From assembly GCA_022605955.1 (NCBI GenBank), contig JAKCOZ010000005.1, forward strand, positions 45,064,950-45,128,949: 64,000 nt of DNA, in the 5' to 3' direction. The DNA comes from Rallus limicola (lineage: Eukaryota > Chordata > Aves > Gruiformes > Rallidae). The notes below the pieces were generated by a model that was given only the letters and a program-made list of their open reading frames with translations, was not told the origin of the DNA and made no database searches. Below are positions 24,163-36,464 of this stretch, piece by piece (within the stretch, counting starts at the first letter, position 1; every line of letters starts with the position of its first letter). The position numbers and the translations under genes were made by a program.

Positions 24163-27005
24163 ACTCTTCACCATTAGCTGTATTTTTAGAACTTCAGAAA
24201 CTCTACAGGTATCATAGAATTAGCATGCTCATCTTTATGAACACAATCCTCCTTCTCCCTTAGCACACCTCATAGCAACCAAAAAGACTACAGATAGGCT
24301 GATGGATCATAAAGCTGTTGGATATTCCTGTCTACACTTTCATAGCCCTGATCTGGACACTCAGTACCTCGTGTCATGCCCCAGTATGAATTCACAAGTA
24401 AGTTTTAATTCATTCTCAATGAATATAAAAGGCCTGAATGTTGGACCCAACACTGACATCCTCTTGCAAACTTTGGGCAGAATTTTCCAATGTCTTTAAG
24501 TTCTGTTTTAAAAATAATTAAGTCAGTGAAGGCCCCAGTCTGAACAGAATCTGACATCTCACAGATAAAGTCAGCAGGAATGAGACAAATAACTACTTCT
24601 CTAAATCTAAGGCAGCAATATAAATACCTGCTCTATCCAGTAGACCCTAGAACATCCATCTGCAACAGGTTCCGCTGTAATCTGTCACCCAACTAACAGT
24701 GGTGGATAGCCATATACCATTGCAATGCCATTTCACACTTTAACCCTTTTTTAATGGGGCCTGAGGCAGAATTGTTTCATACTTTTTCTCCACCACTGAC
24801 CTGAAGACCAATGAAGAGCAACATACTATACAACGTGAATAAAGAAACCAGGTTGCAGTATCAAGTCCTTACCAAAAAAAGCTCCCTGCATTTTAGGCAG
24901 TTATGAAAAGGAAGTAAATAATATTTTGCCAGAAATTAATTAAGTTTACAATCCCATAATATCATGAACTCCTTGCACCAACAAAGTATCTTCATGGGTG
25001 CAAAGGGTCTGACTTATGTATACAGTTTCTCAGAACAGTATGCCATGTAGTAAGTTTCTTAAACTAATGTTGAAGGTTACCCAGTTTCATTTCTTTCTAA
25101 ATTACAGTAACACAACAGGTCTTCCCATCACCCATGGCAAACACAAATGCCTGTGCAATAAGGGCAATGTACATTGAGGCACTGTTGTTTAGACAGTTTA
25201 AAATTTAAAAGCATTATATAGGACTACCCATACTTTTTATATGGTTTAGTTTCTGTAATTTAGATTTGTGCCTCGGAAACAAAAGTCAGTTTTTGAGGAG
25301 AGTAACTTATAACTGAACAATTTTTGCTTCCAAAATGTTAGAACAAAAGGAGTTCAGGTTTGTGGTTAAGTGTTGCTTTTCCTTTAACATTAGGAATGCA
25401 GGTGTTTGCTCTCTGCTTATTTTTGGTTTAGCAAACACATTCATTGTGGTCACTGCAAGAGAAATTCCCCTTTCTGTGAGCGTATGGCTCACCTGGGCTC
25501 CCCTCTGTTTCTTCTAGCACTGCGGTGTAGTAAGAGAGTAGAAAATCTTGTCCTTTCTTGTTCTGTGTGAAGGATCATCATCCTCTTTCAAGCTCCTAGT
25601 GTTAAAAGCCAACTAGTAGTCTTTAGTTTTCTTCTTCGATATAATTTAATTTTAGGTTTGTTCTTTTTCTGGAGTCTGTGGTTGATTTCTTTCTTCATTC
25701 TGAGTTGAGAAGACCCTCAAATTCCAGCTTGCTGCCCCAGGAGTGGATTGAGGGAAATAAACAGCCTCTGCAGATGGGCAGGGATAGCAGAGGAGAACAG
25801 CTTGGTTCCTATTCAAATAAACACACAGCTCCTGCATGCGAGGCTGCACTCACAACACCGCAAGGGAACAGGTGAGCCTCTCTGAACCATGTGGCAGAAC
25901 ATCAAAAGCTGGAGCCTTCCTCAGAGTATTATTACTGCTCTTTATGCTGCATGGTATGGAGGATAAACAAGCTGGCCTTCCAGCTGTGGGGAGGTGTCCA
26001 GCCAGGGACCTGGGCACAGCCACCTCATCCTCTGGAAGAAAGATCTCCCAACAACATTGCAAAACAATTTCTGTGCTGAGACAAAAATGTTGTATGTTGA
26101 ATCTGGAGCCCGTTCAGAGCCTGCTGGAACAATGGGCTCCCTTAGCACCCAACTCAGCCATATTCTAAAGGTAATTCACACAGAAAATTTCCCCCAACCC
26201 ACAGGGGAACATGTCTCTTTTCATATAAAAGTACTCATTTCCTTCACTGTCAAGGGCCAAACCTGAAATTTTTGTTGTCATCTACTGTTTTGGTCCCAAG
26301 ACACTCACAATAGATCTGAGGAAAATTGTTAGTGCCGTGCGCAAACCAAACCATCTCCCACTGGGAGAGCACAAATAAGGTGCTGCTCGTACTTCTCTGC
26401 TGAGGTTTTCTATCCAGAGTGAACTGATGCTTTATTTCAAGATTAGTTTGCAGTATGTTTGTAAACTGCAATTAGATAGAAGAAAATTTTTATTTCAATT
26501 ATTAGATCTATGCTCAGACACAGCAACAGAGGTTTAATAGGTAATGGGTAAGAAAATAATGCTGAAGAGTTTAGAAAATTCACATTAAAAGATTTGCTGG
26601 TTCAGTTAGGAGTAAATATCTGTGGTCTTGATAATTATTATAAGTGCTGCAAACTCATCATGCTACAAATTTTGCCTGAGAATCTTTTGGGAACAAATAT
26701 TTTTGTATGACATTCTTCATACCTTGTGCAATGAAAAGGTCAGAAAAGTTGGAAAACAGCTTTACCTCTCAGAATCAATGAGGTCTTTTATTTCTCGGCC
26801 TTGGTTCAACAATAATGCACATCTGTGTTTCACATTTATTCTGCTTTGCTTTAGCTGTGTACTTGAATTAAGATTTTTATAGACCAAGCAGCAAAAAAAA
26901 AGGAAAACAAATAGGGTTTTTTGGCTGCTTAATTCTCCTTTGCAAATGAAGAGTCAGACAAGTTTGGACACCAACTGATATTTCCTATCAGTGATAGCAC
27001 AAATA
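24163..27005. other. Non-coding sequence, nothing recognised
   Basis: Overlapping frames at 25650-26270 on both strands lack any shared homology signal and coincide with a somewhat GC-richer patch. No splice-flanked exon could be supported. Confidence 0.4.
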
Positions 27006-27024
27006 CAATGCAATGCAATGCAAT
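27006..27024. repeat. (CAATG)n short tandem repeat
   Basis: Almost four units of a pentanucleotide. Confidence 0.9.
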
Positions 27025-27285
27025 AATTCTAATGAATTAATTCAAATTTAAATTAATTAGGATAATTACTTAATAGTAAAGTGTTTTTTTTAAAAACAAC
27101 TCTGCATACTCTTGCAAGGTATATTTTTATTTCTGTTCTCATTTAATGTGACAGTTAGAAAGCAGGTGTTTGCCTGGTGTTACATCGTGAACTGCTCTGG
27201 TTGGAACTAGAAAACCCAACTCTTGTTTCATGATTAAATCACTTAAAGAAAGTGAACAGTTTACTGGCCAATGTTGTTCCATGAG

Positions 27286-28370
27286 TGTGATGGGTTGAAC
27301 CTGGCTGGAGGCCAGATGCCCACCAAAGTTGCTTAATCACTCCCCTTTTCAGCTGGACATGGGAGAAAATATATATTGAGAGGCTTAGGAGTCAAGATAA
27401 GAACAAGGAGACATCATTCCATGATTAGTGTCATGGGCAAAACAGATTCAACACAGAATAAAGGAAAGAAAACTACCTAATTTATTACACTACACACTCA
27501 GTGAAATCAGAGTCAAATAATGAGAAGTGTGACCAGATCTTAAACTACCTCCCTCCACCCCTTCCCTCTTAGCCAACTTCACTTTAGTCATGATTTCACT
27601 CCCTTCTGCCCATTCATTGTGGCACAGGGAGGGGTAGGGACTGGGGAAATGGTGTTCTCAGTCAGTTCCTCACAAGCTGTTTTCCTTCTCCAGATGTTAA
27701 AACACCTCTCCCTTCTTAGCAGACTTCACTTCAGTCATGACTTTGCTCCCTTCTTCCCCCTCATTGTGGCACAGGGAGGGGCAGGGAATGGAAGGAAGGG
27801 GGTTTCAGTCAGTTCCCCATAAGATGTTCTCCTTCTTAGTCAGGAAGGGTATTTCTTATATCCTTACATCCTTCCCCTGTTGTGGTGTGGGGTCTCATCC
27901 ACAGGAGACAGTCCTCCAAGAACTTCTCCAATGTGAGTCCTTTTCCACAGTGAAAGCTCTTCACCAGCTGCCCTGTCGTGGGTCATTGCTATGGTGCCCA
28001 GTCATAAATCATAGAATGCCTCTCAATCTTTCAGGCCCAGATTGCTCCAGCTTGGTCCCCCACAGGGTCACAAGCCCCCTGCCCCCAGGAAACTTGCTCT
28101 GGTGTGGGTCTCTATCTCGCTCATCTCTGTGTCTCTGTCTCTCTCCATGGGCTGCAGGTGCTGGCAGAGGCTTGCTCCAGTGCGGGTCACAGTGTCTCCT
28201 GCATGTTTCCACCTGCTCCAGGGTGGGGTTCTCCACAGGCTGCAGGTGGAGTCTCCGCCTTTTCCATGAGTTGTGGGGGGGGACACTCACTTCACCATGG
28301 GTTTCTCCACCGGCTGTGGGAGCATCTTTCTCTCCTGTACCTGGGGTGCCTCCTCGCCCCATTTCACTGG
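27286..28370 (-). mobile_element. Truncated solo LTR of an avian ERV (family B, copy 1)
   Basis: It begins tgtgatgggttgaac, a terminus I recognise from a long avian LTR family, followed by 'ccagatgcccaccaaag' and 'agctggacatgggaga'. The poly(A)-region text lies at about 27460-27500. A series of loosely repeated units follows with 'ctccagtgtggg'- and 'gggctgcaggt'-type motifs. Similarity stops near 28370, so the other LTR end (the 5' end in minus-strand sense), including the promoter-proximal part, is missing. Apparent frames here, up to 224 codons on the plus strand, are by-products of the GC-rich repeats. No retroviral genes adjoin it. It is related to the copy at 51047. Confidence 0.85.
27533..27846. 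repeat. 157-bp tandem duplication inside LTR family B copy 1
   Basis: Two diverged units start ccagatcttaaac (27533) and ccagatgttaaaac (27690). Both contain 'cattgtggcacaggga' (27615 and 27772, exactly 157 bp apart) followed by 'cagtcagttcc'. As I recall the family, this block is normally single, so the duplication probably arose in this copy or its subfamily. Confidence 0.85.
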
Positions 28371-29889
28371 CCTATGAAAATAGAACCAAAAAGAATCAGA
28401 AATATTTATGATGAAGTCTCATAAAAGATGAACCATTTGTAACAATTGACATGCTTTAAAGAAACATTTGTTATATTAAAAATAATGCTCTTCTCATCAG
28501 CCAGATCTAAATGGTATTTATTCTTCTTATTCTTCATCTGTCCTGTAAGGTTTAGTAGTATGTACCCATCATGGAAGTACTGGAGGGCCCTATATTTCAC
28601 GTAAGGGAAGCACTTACTCAAAGGAATGCCCACATTTTTTATGGATGAGCTATTCATTCATTTCTCTGATTAAAATATTCAGGGTTTCAGAATTCATGAC
28701 CTGCTTCTTTAAGGTACTACACAGTTGTGGACAGGAGATGATATTGCTCTGAAAAGCACTGCTAATTGCTATTTATTATTATCCATTAGAATTATCATTT
28801 ATATCTCACTATTTTTAACTTGCTCATAAAAATTTCTTTTCCTATGACATAATCCAGATTGTATGATAAGAAGTGAATAAATAATGCTAGTGCTTTCCTA
28901 TCCTGTTTTCTTTTTCTTTTCTTTTCTTTTTTTTCCATGAAACCAGATTTCTAGATGTAAATCACTACTTTGTATTCCCCACTCCACCTGAAAACACAGC
29001 TATAATTTTGTAGACATTGCAAAATATGAGGTGAATATTTGGTAGAATTCTGCAGGCATGTGATGAACAAATACGTAAACAGAGTAAATACAAATACAAT
29101 GCATTCTGCAGATTTTGCCAGGATTCTGGGAACATTTTTTACTGACCTGAAAAGGGATTTTTTTTTTTCTCATGTGCTGTTTTCTGTATGTTGTGTCACA
29201 CAAAACCATATTCTGTACAATCTGTGAAGCCTCACATTAGACAGAGTGAAAGTTAAGTGAATTTTAGGAGGATTATTTATTATATTGCAAATCACAGCCT
29301 AGCATAGTGCATTTCTTCACTGAAATATGTTTCTAGCACTTTGGAAATCCCTTTGTATGCATCTGAGTCGATTAATTTCTCTGCAAGCATACGTGCTACT
29401 CAATATACTTGTTATGTGTTTGTAGCTCTCGGTGTGTAATGAGACATTTTTGCTGTTGCTGATAATTCCGTAGATTCCATTGTACCAGGACATATGGTGT
29501 CAGTTGTTTGAAGGCTTTAGAAACACTCGGATTGGCTGTGATGTATAAATGAAATAATCCCCATAGAAAACTTCGGACTTCTTGAACAAGAGTTTAAAAT
29601 CTGCATGCTCACTTGCAGACTGGGGAGTTTTAAAAACAAACGGGCCCTTGTAGATTATTTAACATTAATGGCCCGAGTCAACAAGAAGTGCAAAACATTC
29701 AGGCCCCAGAAAGAGCGATACAGAGTCTGAGCTGTGCTTCCACAGGGTATGAACCAGATGGAAATACATATAATCAGCATTTTATCAGTATTCAGTGTGT
29801 ATTAAATTAGTGTTATTAAAGGACAACTTTTAAATACTTTAATAAGGAAGAATGATTATCTGCCTTTTCTCCATAGTCCTAATCCAAAA
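28371..29889. other. Non-coding sequence, includes a (CTTTT)n tract and a possible conserved block
   Basis: A (CTTTT)n stretch lies at 28905-28934. From about 29420 to 29720 the sequence is repeat-free, keeps some CpGs and holds a short inverted repeat (cgggcc 29641-29646, ggcccg 29670-29675) around an ATTA-rich loop. Conservation cannot be tested here. Confidence 0.35.
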
Positions 29890-29899
29890 CCAGCAGCAG

Positions 29900-29962
29900 C
29901 CAATCGAAAGACCCCATTGATTTTGATGGGTTTTCTGTTGAGCCTCATGTCTGCAAGCTGCA
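29900..29962. repeat. Possible palindromic ancient repeat
   Basis: The segment around ccccattgattttgatggg is loosely self-complementary: caatcgaaagaccccattgat can pair with the strand opposite tttgatgggttttctgttgag. It resembles the other CCATT...AATGGG palindromes in the window but is more decayed. Confidence 0.35.
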
Positions 29963-30067
29963 TAAAAGGCAGCTGCAGGGAATTGGAGGGCCCTAGTTTA
30001 GCAGATGCTCCTAGTTTTCCCTAAACCCACGCAAGCCACCACACATCCTTCATATCACATGTAACTT

Positions 30068-30140
30068 GGGTGAAATCATGATTCCATCTCAGCCAGTAAG
30101 ATTTTTACCATGGACTACACATGGATTTCAAATTTCACCC
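30068..30140. mobile_element. Small inverted-repeat relic (MITE-like)
   Basis: Perfect 9-bp arms gggtgaaat (30068-30076) and atttcaccc (30132-30140) bound a 73-bp segment. In old sauropsid repeats these same arms flank a central CATTGA-type palindrome, and here the centre is eroded. Confidence 0.5.
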
Positions 30141-33100
30141 CTGGTGTGAGTAGGCCAGTTGATTTTGTTTGCTGTTCTTGATATTAAATATCCCTGATGA
30201 GGGTGTTCTGCTTGGATTATCTCAGCAGGCCTGTAAACAGCAGAGTTGGCTATTATGTGTCTATAGCCTTCTTACATGATTTGGGGCATAACTACATACC
30301 TTCTATGCTTACTTTGAAGTGTTTATTACTGTAGCTGCCTAATGAGACAAATATGGCGGAAGGCCAGAATTTAAGTGAAAAATCATGCAAGTGCAATATC
30401 ATGCAAGGGAATATCATGCAAGGGAATATAATTTCCCATGCAATATTATTTCACCAAGGCTAAATTGGGCTGCAATATGATTTGTTAAACATGACTGGCT
30501 ACAGATAGTATTTGAACAGAGTAACAATAACATTTCTTCCATCCTTCTAATACATTTACTTTCATGTACTGTGGTAAAGATTTATTTATATTTTTTAAGG
30601 AAAACAACTACTATAGTGAGGTGTTCCATACAATTTAATGAACCACTGGGCTTCAACGTATTTTTGTTACTTACATAGCTCTTGTGTTTAGGGCAGCAGT
30701 GCTCTGAAGTCCAGGTTGTAAAGAGGTCTCATTGTTCTGGATGTGATACAAACACAGAGTTAATTAACTGAACAATGTGTAACGATTTGTAGCTTGATTG
30801 CTGTTGTATATTGCAGCAATACCAGAATGGGTGCAGTCCAGCATGGTGTGACCAGCTAGAGATTACTCCCATCTTTTCTTCTCTTTGAGGAGGCTACTTA
30901 AAACTCTTGGATGAGCGAGCGTTGGCCAGCTGCTGTTGAACAAAGAGAAGTCAAATATGCAGAATGGGAGGAAAACAGGTTGGCTGTAAATAAAACAGGA
31001 CAACAAAAATGGTTTTAGTCCTAGGCTTCCCTTGAATTGCTTAAGGATAAATGTATCTTTTAGGTTATGCCAGGAATAATAAATCCTTGTCGATGAACAG
31101 GTATTTTTTCCTTGAAACACCTTTCCACTTCCAGTCCTTCCTAAACTTAATGCCAAGGGAATTTCCAGATGAGATGTTTGCAAGCTTTTTGTTTTCTATG
31201 TGCTGCTGGACCAACAGTAAGGGAAGTGCTGGATGGTTGACCTCTACTCATGTCTTTATACTTTCTCCTCATGATGTTGTGGAACATGTCCAACTGAGGT
31301 TTCCCAAAAACACAAAATGAGAATGCTTAAGCTGGGGTAGAGGAACTGAACATTTTGTTCTCTTTTCTGAGGACATCTCTATCTCCCAACTAAAGTTCAA
31401 AAGATTATTAGGGGTATTCAGGCAAAGCACTCAGATCACCAAAAAATAGTTTATTCAGGGGGACTTTTAACCCAAATTTAATTTTAGTCTCAAAGGATGG
31501 TTTTCTTTTTTTAAGATGACAAATCCAAAAATGCTATTTGCACTGAAATTATCTAGGTCAGAAACACACAATTCCACTTTCCACTCAGAGAGAGGTGAAA
31601 GATTGCTTGCAAAGTGTAATTCTCCCTCTCCTTGTTCTTCAGATCTTCAGAAGAACCCGCTGTACCCTCACCTTGAGTGGCCACTAGTGCAGTCTCTTGT
31701 GTTCATGTCAATATTGCCGTTGTCTGGAAGGGAAGAAAATGGCATATTTGACAATGTGAAGCTGCCTCTCTAGAGCCCAAAGCAACCTCGTTTCAGTATA
31801 TACATTATCCTTTCCCTCACATATGTAGGCAAGGGACCGTAGCTTGTATCAGAGGAGTTGCACATGATGGGTTTTATTCTGTGAATAGGAAATATAGGAA
31901 TTCAGAGTGCTAGTTAATTTTTGCATGCAAATGCCCTGTTTCTCTAACATAAAGGGCTCTATAAGTTGCAGATTAGTGTTTTGTGAATCAAGCCCTAAAT
32001 CCTCACTTTATTTTAACTGGAGTCTTTAGCCAGTGGATAAGCACCATCAGACATTATTCAAACATTTTACGGCTTGTGAAGGAATTATACTTTAAAAAAA
32101 AGAAAAGATAGAATTCTTTAAATAAGAGAAAACAAACAGTTTCATAGGAAGTGGCCTGGTTATGGATATCTTCTTTCCACTCCAATGGCTTGATGTGACT
32201 GTTAACCGGCATTTGGCTGTTTTATAACTGGTGCAATTAGTTTGTCAAAGGTTGTACTTTTTTTTTTCCTCCTTTAAAAAAAAAGTTAGTTTACAGTTTA
32301 TTAACTTAGATTACCGCTAATAGCTCCCATGGGTCTTTCTACTGAAACAAGGACCAGGATAACTGATTTCTTAAAACCAATCTGGAAGACTTTAAAACGC
32401 ATTAATAGCTATCAGTGAAACAGCAGGAGGAAGATCAGTCAGTCTTTTTCGTTTTTCTTTTTTCTTCCTGTTCTCTGAATAAACTTTTTCTCCAACTTTA
32501 TCTATTTATCTATTGTCCTGTCTCTCCCTTTCTCCCCCTTTTCCCGTCCTTTTAAAGCTATTAACAAGCTAAGTTTTCAGTGAGTGTAAACAATCAGCAA
32601 TGACTCTTTTTGACTGTTCAGGGAGCACATTAGCACATAAATAGGAAACAAAGACTGGTTCTAAGATGGTTCAGGGGAAAAGTAAAACGATCCTTTAAAG
32701 TGTGGAGGCCAGAAGTCTAACACCCTATTTCCAAAATCGACTAAAACCACAGCAGAATGTCATTCATGCTTTACTTTTTTTTTTTTTTTTAATATTTTGC
32801 TTTTTTTCCATGCATTAACGCTTGTCAAATCAACACACAGAGGTTAAACTTGTAGGCAATCGTTTATTGTTCTATCAGCAAGCAAGTTATTTACCTTCCT
32901 CCACTGCTTTGGCCTTGCTCCTCCAATCATACCTTTCTGTCCTGTTCTTCACCATTCCAGCCAAAAGAGGAGTGTGTGGGTGAAGGCTGAGCAGAAGTGC
33001 TTATTCGGGATATCTGAACTATTGTCTGGGAAATGCCCTGAATGGTGTGACAGAAAACTTTTTCTTACTTTTATACCCTTGTTGTGTTTGCTGTAGTGAA

Positions 33101-36100
33101 TAATGGACGCAAATTGATCTGCTAAGGAAGGGCTGTGAGCAGTTAAAACAGCTGGGCTGTTTGTTATCTGAACAGGTATTAACCGTGGAGTACTCAGTGC
33201 CTAACATCACCAGGAATTGATAATGTGAGTTCATATTTGCAGGAATAAACTGTAGGTATAAACAGGAAAGTTATATTATTCTGAGTGTTCTCATCTTTTC
33301 TATGCGTTAAAGTTGTGGTGTGAAATGGTCCGAGGCATCAGCCATCCAGCTAAGAAGCTGGGTGAAATTTCATTTCTTCCTCTGTTTCTTTCCTTAGTGA
33401 TGGGAATCATGCACTAGTTATACGTAATAATTTCTGTGGGTTTGGTGCACTGCCTGATCTGAGAAGAAACACTTATTGTGCTAGGTGCTGTGCAAATCAA
33501 ATAAATAGTAATTAATAATTATCTTTTCCTCAAAGATTTTATAATGAAGCCACTAATTTCTGTTATCGGGAATTAAGAGGAATTGGAGTGGGGATAGAAA
33601 GAAGGGATACTCATCTGATACTGTGTCTAACAGGAAGATGCAGATAACTCAGCAATGGTAGCTTTGAGACCTGAAAAGATCAAGCAAGTCCAGCTTAGAT
33701 GTTCCAGTATTGTTCTTCCCACTGCTTTGCAGGGTGGGGTTTGATCAGAAGCAGCATTGCACATGTGTATGAAGTGAACTGAGATAGTCTTACTAAACCT
33801 GTCTGCCCCTGTCCTTCAGAGCCACGATCTGCTGTTTGTCATAGCAACACACTTAGAGCTGTCCGTGATATTATTAACCAGAACGCCTCACATGAAGAAA
33901 AGATCTAACCTACTTATTCATAGGTGGGTTATATTTATAAAACAAGAAATAAAGACAGAGCAGGGAGTTACTCCTTAAGAAGCATTTCTGAAAAAGTTTC
34001 TTGGGATGTAGATTAAATTATACAGAGCTTAGTTATAGATCTCATCAGGTGCTATAAATCAGGATAACTCCTTCAAAGCTGGTTTTAATTTGTTCACAGA
34101 GTGGTGCTCTGGTCTGTACTTTGCTTAGTTGAAAAGGTTTGCAGACATATTTTCATGAAAAGTTGCTTCCATGAGTTTATTTCTAACCTATTCATTGATT
34201 CAATAGAAAATGTTGCATTATTAGCCCTGAATGGGGGTCATACCATTGTTATCTCTCTTCAGTAATATGTGATTTTATTTTTTATTGCTTCACATATGTA
34301 TATTGAAAGAATCAGTGTTATCAAAGTTACAGCATAATCCTGTTTTCCTGGAAGGAGTTTTGCAAATAGTTCTGTAGTGTGCTAAAAAGGTCCATTTCGA
34401 TGAGAAAATTACAAAAAAATAAACAAAAAATATAAAACGACCAATGAGTTTATTGGGAAAATGCACATGTCATTTTCTACTACCAGTTCTTTTTGACACT
34501 CAGCTGTTGATGTTCAAGCACTCCTGTAGTAAAAGTGACTACAATGTATGACAGATAGTATGGTAATGAAATGGCATACTTTTCTGTTACACAGAAATTT
34601 CAATAAGGGTAGAATTTTGCCTCAAAAAGAGGGCAGTGATCTTCTCACAAACACTGTCCTTTGTCCTGAGGCACACAAAATCCCCAAATCCCTAAAATAT
34701 TTTATCTAAAGATAAGATAATTTTGCACCAGCCCAGGCATGAAAAAGAAAGTATGTCAGATGCAGCTGGAAAAGTCCTGTTGCTCTGGGAGAAGGTAAAT
34801 TAAAGGTTTCTATCTTATCTGTATTTCAATTACAATTTTATTTTTGGTCCCTGGCAGTGCAGACAGTTGAAGTCTTGGGAAGTGGAAACACTCACAGGTG
34901 TATGAAAAAGGAATCTTTAATGGTGGAGATGTATATATTTGATCTATGTTGCTTTTCATGTGGGGTATACATGACATTTAAATAAAAATGTGGACTCTTA
35001 TGGAGGGGCCCATCTGTTTGAGTTCACTTGAAGATTCTCTCTTTTTTTTTTTTCACCTTTTTTTTTCTTTCTTTCTTTCTTAGCAATAATGACCTAGTTT
35101 AAGAGTCCGCAGCTCTGCCTGGCTCATTCTAAGGCTCAGTCCTAATGAAGCCAGTTGGTTAAGGACCAAAACTGTTAATTGTAAATGGGCTGATCTGACT
35201 CTCGTTGGTGCGCACGGTGCATATTTGTGTTCAGGTTTCTGGGAACCATATGACGAAGTCTTGAAATAAATACCTCTCAGCTCTCAGGTACCTGGGCACT
35301 AGGGTAAAGACCAGAAAAGACTTCACCCCCTCTGCTGGGCTATTCAGTGATGATCTAGCTCTTGCTGAAGGTGTTGCCATTTCATCAGATACGTTTATGG
35401 TTGGCACTGTGTTTTGCTAACATCCAAAATGGAGTAAGCTCTCGTCCAAGGTAATATCAATCTCCACTGATATCAACAGTGCAAAAATGACCAGCTGACA
35501 TCAACACTGCTACTAAGCATGCAAATACCTAAAGTTTGTCTTCAGTGACAAGGGATTAATTCCTGTAAACATAGAACCTCTCAGGTACAGTCTGGAGCTA
35601 TTTATCAATGTATTCTGGTGGTTTAGCAGGTAACAACTACAAACCTGGTGTCATTCAATCAAATCCTGTCCCTCAAAATGATCCTGGTCCAACAGGAGTA
35701 TGACTTCCCTTGCCTATATTTCTATCATGAACACCACAGATGGACAGCTTTTTGTGGCTTTATTATTATCAGGAATACATGGGAGACTGGTGGTGGGAGA
35801 ATCACTGTCTCCCATGTGCACAGCCCATTCAAGCACTGGAGTTTATTTCCCTCAACTGAAAAAGAGTTTAAAAGACCAAAATACCTGCCTTGGAAAAGTG
35901 TGGAAGTCCTTCGCGTCAGTACAGACAAAAAACATGTGAATGCAATGGAGCTCACTTTTATGGATTCAGAAAGGCTAAGAAACATGGCTAAAATTCCTTA
36001 GCAGATTTGGGGTAAATATGAATCTGAACTAGGTAGTGATAGCTAAGACTAATATCTATTTGGAGCTTGGGTCCAGACAAATCTGGTCTTCTCTCTTTTC

Positions 36101-36395
36101 TCACAGATATGAAAATGATCCTGCTGACTGAGATTTCAGTACCTTCTGATTTTAGCTGCACCAATGCTATTTTAAAGTAGAGGCTTAACATCACTATAAA
36201 ACTAGTGAGAGAAAGCTAGAGAAGGTGAGAGAAGATGAGAGAAAAAGACTAGAGAAGAGCAGAAAATTTTAATATTGAAAAAAAGAAAAAAAAGCAAAAT
36301 CTTTTCAAGCCTCATATTTATTGACTTGTTTTAAAAATTCATCATGAACAGATCCAAACCTTTTTAAAATAGGATGATTCAGTGAGTAAATCTTT
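30141..36395. other. Repeat-poor non-coding sequence
   Basis: No exon, RNA gene or recent transposon is recognised over about 6 kb. Details seen: perfect 15-bp tandem units (30396-30410 and 30411-30425), poly(T) at 32775-32790, a T/TTTC-rich tract at 35041-35082 and a purine-rich stretch at 36205-36260. An old-repeat-like phrase 'tgtgctaggtgctgtgcaaat' lies at 33477-33497. Stretches 32155-32345 and 32530-32830 look like candidate conserved non-coding sequence, which cannot be tested here. Confidence 0.4.
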
Positions 36396-36464
36396 TAATG
36401 TCTGGATACACACGCACATACACGTTTGTACACATACAGACATTTGTAATGTCTGGATACACAC
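36396..36464. repeat. 51-bp-spaced duplication with CA-rich text
   Basis: The 18-bp string taatgtctggatacacac occurs at 36396-36413 and 36447-36464, with ACACATA-rich sequence between them, which suggests a local tandem duplication. Confidence 0.85.

Noticed and set aside
27286..28370. Complete endogenous retrovirus bounded by the family B LTRs at 27.3 and 51.0 kb
   Set aside because: The interval of about 23 kb shows no gag, pol or env motifs and is too long. The two LTRs are better explained as independent solo insertions.
27737..28411. 224-codon plus-strand open frame, the longest in the window
   Set aside because: It lies almost wholly within the family B LTR, antisense to its promoter direction. 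Its composition reflects the GC-rich repeated units and it has no protein-family features.
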